A stretch of DNA of 64,000 nt from Guillardia theta CCMP2712 (lineage: Eukaryota > Cryptophyceae > Pyrenomonadales > Geminigeraceae): assembly GCF_000315625.1 (NCBI RefSeq), contig NW_005434616.1:62001-126000 (forward strand), written 5' to 3'. How positions within the stretch are numbered: the first letter of the stretch is position 1; each line of letters begins with the position of its first letter. Below the pieces are notes generated by a model. It ran no database searches and was not told the origin of the DNA. It worked only from the letters and a program-made list of their open reading frames with translations. Position numbers and translations under genes: made by a program. This document shows, piece after piece, positions 33,288-44,909 of the stretch.

Positions 33288-35840
33288 ATGGGCGCTGTGC
33301 AATCGTCGTCGAGCGAAAATGGAGTCATATGGAGGGAGCACAAGAAGCCAGTGCATGCCTGCTGCGTTTCTATGGATGGAACCATGCTCCTTTCATGCTC
33401 CGGAGACAAGACCCTCAAGCTTTGGAGTTTGAATGACTTCACTTTTCTTCGTCAATTTGATGGTGGTCTTTCGCATGCCGGGGATTTGCAGCAACTCAAC
33501 ATTTTGTTCAGGTCACGCAAGTCCAGTATACAGCTGCAGCTTTAGCTGGGATGGAAAGTTTGCGATATCCGGGTCGCTGGACGGTGAAGTTAAGGTAAGA
33601 GAGATGATTGCATGAGAGTGTCTTAACTGTGAGCAATCGTCTACGTACAGGTTTGGGATGTATCGCTCGGAAAGGAGTTGTACACGCTTCAAGAGCACAA
33701 ACAGGCGGTCATGGACGTCAAGTTTCATCCCACCAAGGTGCAAGCGATCTCTGCGTCGGCCGACAAGTCACTGGTACATGTATCAGCAGCTTCGACAGCT
33801 CTGACTCTTTCCAGTTGGTTTGGGAGTTCTTTGAAGACGAATCGTCTGCAGAACAATCAATGACGTCTCGTCGGATCGCTCTAACGGGACACCGCAATGC
33901 TGTCAACTCTATCGCAGTGACTTCCGACGGTCAGAGCATCATCTCAGGGTCATCGGACAACTCGGTCAAGGTCTGGAGCACGAAGACCATGAAGGATGTC
34001 AAGACTTTCTCCGGCCATAAGGACGCCGTGATGTCAGTCGACGTAAACCTCGACGGGACTCTGATCATCTCATCGAGTCAAGACTACTCTGTCCGGATCT
34101 GGAGCTTCGAGAGCGGAAAGGTGATGAGGGTGCTCACTGGACATGTCGATGCCGTGCGCTGCTGCAAATTCTCGTTGGACGGCACGATGATCCTGTCTGG
34201 GTCGTTCGACAAGAACCTCATTGCCTGGGTGATGGCGGAAGACTCCGACGACTGGGAACGGGCCTGCATCTTCAAAGGTACCCTCCCGCTCCCTCCAGTG
34301 TCTTGCTCTTGCTGTGCGATGCCCTGTCTCCCATCCTTGTGACGCGCTTGCTTCTGCTGCAGGAGGTCACTCCCGTGGGATAACCACTTGTAGCTTTTCT
34401 CCCGATGGAATGGTTGCCATCAGCGGCAGTTGGGATGGGTCAGTCCACCTGTGGCCAATGGAGGACATTCGCCTGCATGCTGCCTTCCAGAGGCAAGGGG
34501 ACGGGAATGGAGAGAAAGAGGGGGACAGTGGGCCGGGAGGAGAGGATGGGAAAGTTGAGTTCAACCTGCCAAGCACAACTACACTTCCTGCCATTGTTGC
34601 CGACAAGAGCTTCGAGGCGACTCGACCGAGTCTCCATGCCGTGGTGGCTGAGATGGAGAAGATGGTGGGAGTACAGCGAGGGAAGGCCAAGATTGGCCAC
34701 CTCTGCAAGTATTACCTGAGATATTGGGAGCACCTGGGAGTTCGCAACCGCTGCTTGAACATGTTTCTTCTGGGGCAGCAGGGGACTGGCAAGTACCACT
34801 TTGCGAAGCTCTACGCTCGCTTCCTGTGGGCCTCTGGCTTCATCAAGACGGACGGCTTCACTCAGGGCAGTATGAACGTGTCCAACACATGGGAGCGACC
34901 GACAATGAGGCTGTCGATTGGAGGTCACGAGGACGAACATTGGCCCCTGATCCTCCTGCGGGCCCCGAAGCTGAAGGGCTCCAGCCCCGAGTCGACGGCC
35001 AACAACTTCCGTAACTTCCTTGAGAGGCACCGAGGAAACGTAGTGCTCCTCAAGGAGATCGACTCCCTTGCCGACTCAGTGTCGGTGGAGGTGATCAAGG
35101 CAGTGGTGCAGGTCATCCAGAGGTTCCTCGAGGAGCATGGCGATGGTTTTACCCTCCTTGTCTCCGGGAGGGACAGGAACTCAGTCGGCAACATCTTCCG
35201 ACACTACCAGCCGGCGAAGCCGACCATGCTCAGGAGGCACTTTCCCTTTGTGATGGACTTCGACCGGTACTCAGCCGAGGAGCTGATGGAGATTTTCCGC
35301 AGGCAGTGCGACAGAGAGCAGGTGAGGCTGGGCAGCACAGTGACGGAGGTGATGCTACAGAAGGCCTTCGTGCTCAACTTCAACTTCTTCGACGGCAGCA
35401 ACGGGGCGGGGACGCGGCACCTGCTCATGCTGGCGCGACTCGAGCATGGCAAGAGGGGGGACAGGAGGGAAGGGATCTTCGAGGCAACGGACCTGCAGGC
35501 TGCTTTCCAGAAACTGCGGCAAGACTGGTTTGCCGCCCATCCCGAGCGAACGTTTGCAGCCTTGCAGTACATGCAGCAGACCGAGAAGTCGATGGAGTCT
35601 CGGAGGAGGAAGTCGATCGGGGATGATGCTGATGCGATCAACGACGCGAGCGCGGCAGGAGCAGAGGCTGACCTTGAGGAGGAGGAGGGCGAGTCTGAAG
35701 ACGACTGGGAGCTGCAGAAGTGGACGCTGGAAGACTTCAGGATCTTTCACGATCATGAACTGAAGAAGAGGGAGGAGGATCACCACAGGACTTTGCAGCG
35801 GGAGCGAGAAGAATGCAGGATGGTCCTGAAACGATCTTGA
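33288..35840 (+). CDS. WD40 propeller fused to CbbX-like (degenerate) AAA+ domain
   Basis: ATG at 33288 gives MGAVQSSSSENG, a possible N-myristoyl tip. Seven WD40 units follow, enough for one closed propeller, for example GDKTLKLWSL, GSLDGEVK-VWDV, GSSDNSVKVWST, SSQDYSVRIWSF and GSWDGSVHLWPM (about 33350-34470). After a Gly/Glu linker comes an AAA+ domain of the CbbX/SpoVK type: VGVQRGKAKIGHLCKYY (about 34660), Walker A position LGQQGTGKYHFAK (34771-34806), Walker B position VVLLKEIDSL (35041-35070), LLVSGRDRNSV, and LRRHFPFVMDFDRYSAEELM with the expected Arg-rich turn (35230-35290). Walker A Thr/Ser is Tyr and Walker B Asp is Lys, so ATP hydrolysis is unlikely. It ends in an acidic coiled coil. 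The stop at 35838-35840 may be spliced out so that the frame continues into the next entry. Confidence 0.72.
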
Positions 35841-35871
35841 TAGCCTTTTCTTGTTCTGATCTCCGCTCCAG

Positions 35872-38800
35872 GTGGTCGAGCAGACTAACCTAGCTCACGC
35901 AGCTTCTCTGTCAAGATTCCTTGCGGTCATCTCCTCTCCCTCCTCCTTCTCGCGCTCCCTCGCCTCCTTTGCAAATCATCCCCCGACTGATCTTGCCCCT
36001 CGTCCTCGCTCCTTCTCCCCCCTCACGTTCACTCCAATCCTGCCCTGCCCTGCCCTGCCCTGCCCTGCCCTGCCCTGCCCTGCCCTGCCTTGTCCACTCC
36101 GCTCCTCTCCTCTCTTCTCACTCTTTTCATGTTCAGGCACTTCGACAAGTCATCTACCAGAAGTTCTTTCACATCACCGGACGGGAGGCATTTCAAGTCT
36201 GGCAGTTCGGAACCCGCAGGAGGCACCTGAGACAGCACAGGAGAAAGATTGCCCAAGAGTGAGAGGACGAAGAGTGTTGCTGTCACGTGACGGAGATGTC
36301 AGGCGATGGAGCAGGAAAGTGTATAGCATCGCTCTCAGTGAATGGAAGGAATGGCAACGAGAGCGCAGGTGGACTTGAAGAGAAGGAAGAGGGAAGGAGG
36401 GGAAGGAGCTGACAAGCAGCGGGCAGGATGCGATCGAGGGTTTTGTCGAGTGCAGTGGCGGCTCGCAAGTATGAAGCAGCCAAGGAGTCGTTTCAACTGT
36501 GGAATGTGAGCGGTCGAGAACAAGTTGCAGCATTCTGTTGACGTGTCATCACAAACAGCGATTCCTCTGGCTCTCTCGGGAGGAGCAGAGGGTGAAAGCG
36601 ACAGGCTATGAAAGACTTCTCAGCTCCCTTGTTGCCAAACAAGATTCCTTCAGGAAAGATAGTTCTGCTCAAGAGGGCGGGAGAGGGGGAGCCTGGGAGG
36701 GGAGAGAGGGGGAAGAGGAGGGAGTGGAGGATGGAGATCTTGCAACGGTTCTCATCCTAGTACAGGAACTCGATCCTTCCTGACTGGAGCGACGCTGTGA
36801 ACGAGCAGATCAACGATCGAGAGCTTGAGGTGCTCGCGCTGCTCCAGCTGCCATGCGCCTCTTAACTTGTCGGGCCAGTGGGAGTTTCAGAGGCGAGACG
36901 CGAAGCATGCGGACGAGATGTACAAGCTGACCAAGAGGTGGATCAGCTTGCGAGGTCGCAGAGAGTGATGCTGCTGCAGGCATCAGTCGGAAGTCTCGGA
37001 ATGGAGGAAGGACTCCGAGGTAGGAGAGGAGGAGTGGGAGGAGCAAGGGGGTGAGAAGGAAGAGGACGACAGGGTGAGTGAGGGAGCATGCAGGCCAAGC
37101 TGAGAAGGCAGAAGGAGCTGAGGAAAGAGTCAGAGAAGACTCTCAAGCCCCTTCAGTAAGTGTTATCTCCTCCTCCCTCCTCCTCAACTTTTACAGGCAG
37201 TGGAAGTGGAAGGCAACAGTTTTCTCCTCCATCCTCGTCATTCTTTACGCTGCCCCCATCGTTCCTGCCGGTGACTTCTCCACGTCCTCCCTCCCCTCCC
37301 TCCCTCCCTCCCTCCCTCCCTCCCTCCCTCCCTCCCTCCCTCCCTCCCTCCCTCCCTCCTCCTTTTCACTCGACTCACCTTCAGCTGACCTTTTTCCGCC
37401 AGTCACCCCTTGGGTGATGTCAACGATGCAGCAGCTGTCCCTCGGCCACTGGTACGTCGGCATCCTCCTCGTCGTTAGCCTGGGGGCAGCCATTCGCCGC
37501 CTCCTCAAGTGGCTCTATGTGTCCGTTATCCCCTCCAACGTCAAGAGCGCCTATAGGTCTGCTATCGTTTTCTTCTCCTACTTTTTCTCTCCTTCCCCCC
37601 CCCCCCTCCCCTCTCCATTCCCTTTTTCACGCTGGATTTCCTTGCGTTCCGATCTCCCCGATCTTCCCCATCTGCTCGTTCGCATTTTCCTATCTTCTTT
37701 CCTGTTTGTTTTTTATTTCTCCTCACTTGCCTTGAAGGTGGGCTCGTGATATGGAGCTGGACTCCCATCTTGTGGGGGTGTTGATCGCTTACTTCTCATG
37801 GCTCCAGCTGTGCGATGATGGGGATCAAGGTCAAAATACCTCCTCCTCCCTCCTCCCTCCTCCCTCCTCCCTCCTCCCTCCTCCCTCCTCCCTCCTCCCT
37901 CCTCCCTCCTCCCTCCTCCCTCATTCCTCTTCTTCCCTGTGTCCTCCCCTCTCTTTCCCTCCCAATCTGCTCTGCTTTTCTTTGCTCTTCTCTCCCCTTC
38001 CCACCTTCCCTCCACTCCCTCCCCCCATTCTAGTCTCGCGTTTCTCGTGCCTCTCTGTTGTTATTTACAGTTTGCGCACCCCCTCACTTCCTTCCCCAGC
38101 ACAAGGCCAGCTCTTCTTGCGGTGCAAACCACGTATCAGCTGGATATCCAAAGTTGTCGTCGCAGTCTCAGGTGCTCATCCTCCCAGCTATCTCCCATCT
38201 CCCGTCAACTCCCCTGCACTTGTCAAACTCGTCCCGCAAGCATCCCGCAGGCCCGTCAGGGTCCAGCGGGCTCGAGCTAGGGTCTTGCTGACTCATTCCT
38301 TCAGCCTCTGTGATGACGCAGGAGATCAAGGTCTTGGTCGCCATCCTCCATCGCCAGGGGATCCGCAACGTCATCAAGGCAACGGCAGCGAAACTTGTCC
38401 CGTCCTGGTTCTACAGCCTGCATGTCAGACTACCACAACCCTCTCCCTTCCCTGCTTCTCCCCCATCCCCTCCCCATCCCCCCTATCCTCCTGCCTCTCC
38501 TCCTGCCTCTCCCCACCCTCCCCTCCTCCCTCCCCTCCTCTCGCTCCTCTTCCTGACTATCCGAGGAGCAGGATCACAGCATCCCAGAACTGCTTGCGGT
38601 TGTCCAGCACTCAAACGTCCCTCCTGGCAAGAAGGTCAAGGCCTGCAAAAGAATCGCGGAGTTCGCAGAAGGCGGGCAGGTCTGCGGGCGGTAGAGCTTC
38701 TCTCCCCAGCTGAAGTCCTGCTGGCTCAGGAGCGGCAGGAGCACATCGTGCACTGGGATGGGATCGTGATCTTGACAGACGTCATCAAGTCTGAGCAGGT

Positions 38801-40495
38801 AGGCTACAGCTGGGGTAGGGCAGGCTGACGGGGCTCTGTCAGAACCTGGAGGTGCTGGAGGCAGCAGCAGAGGCCCTGGCGAACATGTGCTCATCTCGAG
38901 TCGTCGTGAACTCGCTGCTCGAGAAAGGTCGGGACGCACATCGTGAGCCGGCGCTGACGCGTCACGCAGACGGCGTGAAGATCCTCATTAACCTGCTGCA
39001 GAGGGAGAAGAAAGCAAGCATAACGAAGCAATGCTTGCGCTGCCTTGCCCAAATCGCTGAGTCCGGTGCCGCAAACGCAGGAGGGTCGCGAGGAGTCCTG
39101 ACGAACCCCTGCAGGGTTCCTGGGGGCAGAAGCTGTCCTCTCCTTCCCAGGATCCTCCCAGCTGATCACCGAAGTTCTCAGCTCAAGGGATGTTGAGACG
39201 AGGAAGCAGGTGAACATCCTGCTGGGGCTGCCCCCACCGCTCATGTCAAGGTCAGGCCGCCAAGATGCTGAGCTCGCTGGCGTCGTCGCTCTTCTCGAAG
39301 CCCCTGAAAGACGGTGCAGCATGCGCAAGTGACGGGGAGGAGGTGAAGAGTCGCTGCCTCAGAGGGGATGCACATCTCGAAGCTCCAGAAGGACCTGCGC
39401 CTGATGGAAATGGTGGCGGGAGCAGAGGGAGTAAGGAGGAAGGGTAACTTCCCTTCCAGGTCCAGCCGCTTGTGAGCGAGCTACAAGGAGGCTGGTTCCT
39501 CCGCATCATCTGCCTTCTTCCTGACTGCAAGGCCTGCGCTGCTCGATCCCTTGGCTTCCTTGCCGGTCTGTTTCGTTCTCCCCCCCCCGCTCCTCCTCCG
39601 TCCTCTCTGCCCTCTCCGGCTTCCATTCCCTCCCCTGAGCTCCATCACTCCAGGTGGAAGCAGCGACTACGTCGAGTCGATGGTGCGAGCAGGAGCCGTA
39701 CAGGCGCTGATGAAGATTCTCAGACTGCGATATCGCTGGCTCTATCCCACTGAGAGCCTCCTGCGTCTCAAGGCAGATGCTGCGTTCGCGGTACCAGCTC
39801 GTCTTCCTAGCCCCTTTTCTTCCTCCTAGTCCCCCTCCTTCTCTTTCCCAGTTCATCTTGTTGGCCTTGCGCTTTTCCCCCTTCTCTTCCATCTCCTCTC
39901 TCTTCCCTTCTGCTTGCCCTCTCTCGCGTTGCTCCTCACAGGCCCGCAGGTAGCGGCGATAGCCAGGGAGGGAGACTTGCAGAGGGGCAGGTTGCAAGAG
40001 GCAGGCGCCATCCAAGTCCTCGAGCAGCTGTGGATGGGGATGGTGCGAGGAAGCGACCGCTGCGCTGCTCCATCCCCCTCCGCTCCTCTCACCGTCTGCT
40101 CGCAGATGCACAACATCGACGGGGACGTTGCCGTGCTGATGAGGGACGAGGCTCTGAAGGCTCTGCAGGCTGTGAGACTAGCCTTCGCTCCTCCCCTCCT
40201 TCCCCGTTGACCCGTGGGGCTGACAGGTGAGGGGCACTAGCAACCAGGGCAGCGTCTTCCGCACTCCTCCGCTCTCCGGCACCTCCACTCCCTGTATCTC
40301 CAGGTGTTGCATGCAGGTTCTCACTGCCTCTCCCTCTTGACTGCTCCCGTCAGCCGCAACTCGAGCCCGGCGTCCAGCCCACGACGCAGGTGACATGCTG
40401 CTGATCCCCTACCCATGCTCACGCGATCGCCTCTACCTGCTTGACTGCTCTGCAGGAGGGTCACGGACAGCGCCTACCTGCGGCAAAGCCTCTAG
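35872..40495 (+). CDS. Helical-repeat, transmembrane and armadillo-repeat protein (probable continuation of the WD40/AAA gene)
   Basis: A chain of about 20 small in-phase exons. First come Trp-containing helical units resembling Sfi1 repeats (REAFQVWQFGTRRR, SIALSEWKEWQRERR, AAKESFQLWN, MYKLTKRWISLRG; 36140-36970) and an acidic coiled coil. Next are two hydrophobic segments (WKATVFSSILVILYAAPIV, about 37200-37270; WYVGILLVVSLGAAIRRLL, 37450-37510), then armadillo-type repeats (VLEAAAEALANMCSS, VKILINLLQREKKASI, SSDYVESMVRAGAVQALMKI; 38590-40170) and a Ser/Pro-rich tail ending TAG 40493-40495. The first exon (VVEQTNLAHAASLSRFLA) has no ATG. Splicing from the previous entry just before its stop restores the frame, so one gene of about 7.2 kb is the likeliest model. 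Introns are dominated by pyrimidine simple repeats. Confidence 0.55.
36040..36089. repeat. (CTGCC)n microsatellite in intron
   Basis: Ten uninterrupted pentamers on the plus strand, in the intron before ALRQVIYQKFF. Confidence 0.9.
37290..37360. repeat. (CCCT)n microsatellite in intron
   Basis: About 17 tetramer units in the intron between the two predicted transmembrane exons. Confidence 0.9.
37840..37921. repeat. (TCCTCCC)n heptamer repeat in intron
   Basis: About eleven heptamer units, followed by a further 170 bases of C/T-rich intron. Confidence 0.88.
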
Positions 40496-40591
40496 GAGGA
40501 GAGAGATGGCATAGAAACACGTTTTCATTCAAATCCTGACAACGGAAGACTAGCAACTCAAAACAACATGCTCCTTTCCCTCTCTGCAAGC

Positions 40592-41017
40592 TCAAGAGAC
40601 TTTCCCAGCCACAGCAGCAGCCAACATCCTACCGCTGCTATCAGCACCGCTATCTTCACCCTGCGTCTGCGACACTCGGTCTTTTATCATCTCGACAATG
40701 GCCTGTTGCGTCCTCCTCTCCAACTTGTCGAGTTTCTTCTGGATATGCTGCTTCAAGTCCCAGTTCGGCTTTTTCGGGGCAACATCCAGCTGTATCTCGT
40801 TACCCTGCGGAGCCGCTCCTACCTGTTCCAGTTCCTTGTCTACCGAGACCTTCACCGGCTCCACCACCGCGGTCTTGAACTCATCAGACTTGGGTTGATA
40901 GTTGCGGAACTTGATCTTGGGCGCCTCCTCCTCGTTGTTGTCTCCCGATTCACGTGCGCGTTTGGCTCGCTCTTTCAGCTCCCGCAACCTCCTCGCTCTT
41001 GCCTCTGCATCTTCCAT
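40592..41017 (-). CDS. CCDC12 / Cwf18 family splicing factor
   Basis: Spliceosome-associated protein of the CCDC12/Cwf18 family. ATG at 41017 (MEDAEARARRLRELKERAKR), single exon, stop 40592; 141 residues, a normal size for the family. Landmarks: the basic N-terminal helix, the conserved KIKFRNYQPKSDEF block (about 40890-40930), APKKPNWDLKQHIQKKLDKL and RRTQQAIVEMIKDRV at the end. The family motif F-R-N-Y-x-P is intact. Low-complexity Ala/Gly tail. It ends 96 bases from the stop of the armadillo gene and faces the homoserine dehydrogenase promoter region. Confidence 0.88.
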   Translation of the reverse strand: MEDAEARARRLRELKERAKRARESGDNNEEEAPKIKFRNYQPKSDEFKTAVVEPVKVSVDKELEQVGAAPQGNEIQLDVAPKKPNWDLKQHIQKKLDKLERRTQQAIVEMIKDRVSQTQGEDSGADSSGRMLAAAVAGKVS

Positions 41018-42067
41018 CTTGCCAGATTTTCTGTTCCTAAATGCAAATCCAGGGATTTCTTCCTTCAAACCAATCTACATGCAGTGGCTTTACCACACCT
41101 ATCTTGAAAAGAAATCATCTCAGCCCATACAAATTGAACAATAAGGGAGTTTGGGCCTCATTCAAAGGTGAACCATGACACGCACATATCACTTGAGGTC
41201 TGCTGTTCTTTCTACGATCACTCTTCCAAAGCTCATCTAATCAGTAAGAGTGTCTGATCCTCAATGTTTCCTTTGTTTCCCACCCATTCACTCAATCCTT
41301 ATCTGCTGTCAGGATTTCCATTCCAACATGTACCTGGCAACCCCCCTCTTCCTGTTGCCTTGCCCTCTCCGTCCTTGGACCCCTGCAGCTCAACCTCCAG
41401 GTTGTTCCTTTTGCCTGCCCTCCACTTCTCTCTCTACCTTCACTTGCACACGGTACTCGCTCATCCTCTTGCTTGACCCACATCTCACCGTCCATTCTTT
41501 CCTCCTCTCCCTCCTCTCCCCGCCCTACTCCATTTTCTTCCCGCCCTCTTCTTGACCGCCATTGTCGGCGCCTCTTTCTCACACCCACCCCTACCAATCA
41601 CAGCCCAATCACCCATCGTGAATTCCATCCCCTCGTCTCAGCAAGACTACCCCTGCTAATTGTACCAGATATCCTCATTCGTACCCGTACTTCATGTACC
41701 CCTACCTACAGTAATCTGAGTAGACTCACCTTGAACGAGAAACTGGACCAGGGGGTACTCTCCCCTGCACGAGGGATGACAGGGTGGGGGTAGGGGTGGA
41801 GGATCCTGAAACGAGTGTGGGTACTTGGACGGGGAAAACTAGGGGGTAGCCAGTTTTAGACATGGGGAATGTGAGGAGGATCTTAGGGGTGGGGGTACAG
41901 GAGGGAGTATCTTAGAGGGGTACTTGAGTTGTGGGGTGGGTACAGATATTAGAAAAAAGATGGTGAATGCATAGATAGATGTGGGGTAGAGGTATGGGAT
42001 ATTTCGTTAAGGGGGGTAGGGGTACAAATGAATTCGGGGGTAGTAGGGTTGCAAATAAAGGATCGCT
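41018..42067. promoter_or_regulatory. Divergent promoter region, densest GGGGTA patch in the window
   Basis: From 41585 to 42060 there are about a dozen GGGGTA or TACCCC words (for example 41585, 41697, 41752, 41787, 41848, 41887, 41917, 41933, 41982, 42015, 42040). Up to about 41700 the C-rich strand is on top, and from 41750 on the G-rich strand is, as though the motif were oriented towards each of the two divergent genes. The left part (41250-41560) is C/T-rich without exons. The last motif ends about 30 bases before the ATG of the dehydrogenase gene. Confidence 0.5.
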
Positions 42068-44017
42068 ATGGCCACAGTGACGATGCTGATGCTGGCGGCG
42101 ACGACAGCCGAGGCCTTCATGGTGGTAGGAGGAGGAAGCGCCTCGATTCTCAGGAGAGGAGGTCAGGCTTTCGTTGCTCCTGCCCTTCGCGGACCCTCTT
42201 TCACTTCCAACGGGCGCGTCAGGAGGTTTACTGCTGAGAATGCGGCCCTTGCGACTTCCATGGCTGCCAAGAAGGTTGCGGTGAGAGCGACTTTTATCTA
42301 CATTGATCGGTTCATCCATCACTATTTTGAGGAATAATGTGCTTGAGATTTATTGGTTTCGACCATGAAAGTTCTCATGTACAGTCCTGTATTCAAATAT
42401 CTCATGAACAACTTGGGAATCCTGTTTCACGCATTCACATGATCTTAGGTTGGTATTGTTGGACCTGGCCTTGTCGGAGGAGAGCTTCTCAACCAGCTTG
42501 AGAAGACTAAAAGCATCCTTGCAAAAAGCAACATGGATGTAACAATTCTTGTTTGCACGGCTCGTTTCCCTTGACAGGTGGTGAAACAGGTCACCGTAGC
42601 TGCTGTTGCGAGCCGTCAAAATGGCAAACCAGTCATGCTGTAAGTCTGAACCCATCCTCTCCGGTCCAATGCCATGGATATACCTGATCTCTACCCAGGT
42701 GCAAGAATGATTACATCACTGTCGACCAAGTCAACGTGAGGGCTTGACATTCCTATGTAAAGGCTGGTGACACTTGTGACTCCTGATCCTCAGTCGTTCA
42801 AATCTGGAAAGACTGCTGGACAGGAGGCAGATTATGCCAAGATGGCTGAGCACTTGAAGTCTGTCGCTCCCATCGCTGTCATCTTCGACACTACTTCGTC
42901 TGAGCCGGTATGGTCCATAACACGTGCTGCCCTTTAAGTTGACACCTTGGCTTGGCAGGTCTCCGACATGTACGAGTCTTGGCTCAAGATGGGAGTCCAT
43001 GTGATCACGCCAAACAAGAAAGTTGGCTCTGGTCCCATCAATCGCTACAAGTCTTGCATGAACATGCAGCAGACTGCTGGAAAGTGGGGTATGCAGACGC
43101 GACTGTTGGGTCGAAGTTGCTCATCTGAGCTTGTACAGGCTATGAGACGACTGTGGGAGCAGGACTCCCTATTCTTCATGTTCTTCAGACTGACCTTATC
43201 AAGACGGGTGATAAGGTCAAGAAGATCGAGGTGCGACGGATGTCGGGTGGTGGAGTCTTGGAATGACTGGCTTCGAAGGGTATCTTCTCCGGAACTCTCT
43301 CCTACATCTTCAACACTTACAAGCCTGGAATGAAGTTCAGCGATGTTGTTGCTGATGCCAAGAACAAGGGTTTCACTGAGCCTGATCCTCGTGACGACCT
43401 TGCTGGGATGGACGTTGCTCGCAAAGTTGTTATCTTGGGAAGAGAGTGCGGGATCGACGTCGAGCTGTCGGACGTGAGTCTCAGGTCACAACCTTTCTCG
43501 TCGGTGACATTTGGTGTCAGATTCCTGTCGAAAGCCTCGTGCCGAAGCCCCTCCAGGACTGGAAGCCCAAGGAGGGAGAGAACCTGGCTGATGCCTTCGT
43601 GAAGGAGCTGGTAGCCTACGATGCTGAGAAGGACGCTCTGATCAAGGCCGCGAACGATGCTGGCGAGGTTCTTCTACATGCCTTGACATCATTTCGGCTC
43701 ACAGATCTGAGCGTGTCTACTCGTGTTTCAGGTGCTCCGCTATGTCGGCATGGTCGACGTCGAGAACAAGAAGTGCTCTGTGAAGTTGGCCCGGTACCCC
43801 AAGACCCATCCTTTCGCCGGCACGCAGTGGGCAGATAACATCGTGGCCTTTGACACGGAGCGATACACTCCTCAGCCCCTTGTCATCCAGGGCCCTGGCG
43901 CTGGAGCTGCTGTCACTGCTGCTGGGGTAAGAGGAGTGGACGTGGTGGATTGTAGGGCTGATTCTTGCCTGTACTCAGATCTATGCTGACTTCATTCGGA
44001 TCGTCAACTCAGTCTAG
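42068..44017 (+). CDS. Homoserine dehydrogenase, plastid-targeted, monofunctional
   Basis: Reduces aspartate semialdehyde to homoserine on the way to threonine and methionine. The first exon (ATG 42068) gives a signal peptide MATVTMLMLAATTAEA, then F and an Arg/Ala-rich leader (FMVVGGGSASILRRGGQAFV), the bipartite plastid type. The catalytic part follows in small exons: NAD(P)-binding GIVGPGLVGGELLNQLEKT (about 42450), VIFDTTSSEPV (42885), HVITPNKKVGSGP (43000), YETTVGAGLPILHVLQ (43140-43190), GIFSGTLSYIFNTY (43280), FTEPDPRDDLAGMDVARKV with the conserved Asp/Lys region (43375-43430), AGEVLRYVGMVDVENKK and VIQGPGAGAAVTAAGIYADF, stop 44015-44017. No aspartokinase domain precedes it, unlike the plant fused enzyme, although the sequence resembles the dehydrogenase half of that enzyme. 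Nearly complete reading. Confidence 0.92.
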
Positions 44018-44909
44018 AAAAAGCAGTTCGGGCAGCAGCAGACCGTCTGTGACTTTGAGCTCAATGAATTGAAATCCGAGAACCAAAACTTGGAGTTTAG
44101 TAGACTCCCGGTGACTCTTCAGTCCTGCCGCCTGTATGACACTCAGTTTAGCCTGGGCCCTCCTGGACTTCAAGGGGTCGTAGTCGGGAGCCCGAGTCCG
44201 ATCGGAGCTCCCGGGCTCGGAGGCCCGGCCGCGCGGCCGACTCCGAGTCCGGCGCGGCGAAGAGTTTAGTGTGCGAAGCATCTCAGTTTTTAAAACTATT
44301 CTTGTTGCCTTCTGTTCTCCGAGTTCCGAGGCCTACCCGCTGCCGTGGGGGTGGGTGGCGTTCCTAGGAGGGGTCCCTCTCCTACCACTACTTATGGACT
44401 GGAAAGTACCCTCTTTTTTGCAAATCCAAAGTACCGGTGATTGTTCAAACTCCGGCATTGCTGGGGGTAGGGTGATGCCATTTGACGTTCTTTTTGATCA
44501 CAATGGCCTGACGCCTTGCGCCTCCTCATACTCCTTCTCCCTGCCATCGCCATCCTCCCTGCCTCCTTCTCATCTCCTAGCAGCTCATCTCTACTCCCTC
44601 CCTCGCCTTGCTCCCTCCCTCTTCGTCTTCCTTGCCCTTCGGTATCCGTTCTCGTACCTTGTCTCTTTGCGTCTGGTTCCTCGGTATCGTGTCCAATATC
44701 TGTCATCTCAGGACAAGCAAGGAACAAGTCACTGCCGGAACCAGGCTTGTTCCGACCTCTTACACAAATAGCACGTTGTTACCGCTCCTCTCAACCCGCA
44801 CCATCGCTCTATCGGCGATTATTGGTGCTTAGAGATTGTTGGTGCTGTTAACGCAGACTCACAGCGGAACTTGCATGATTTTGGCGTGTAATTTTGGAAT
44901 TTTCTGATC
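44018..44909. promoter_or_regulatory. Spacer with GC-rich palindromic island and motif copies
   Basis: 44140-44270 is GC-rich with interleaved inverted words (GAGCCCGAGTCCGATCGGAGCTC region, CCGGCCGCGCGGCCG). GGGGTG/GGGGTA words follow at about 44347, 44368 and 44463. The rest is C/T-rich. No exon seen. It is 5' of the TPR protein gene. Confidence 0.35.
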
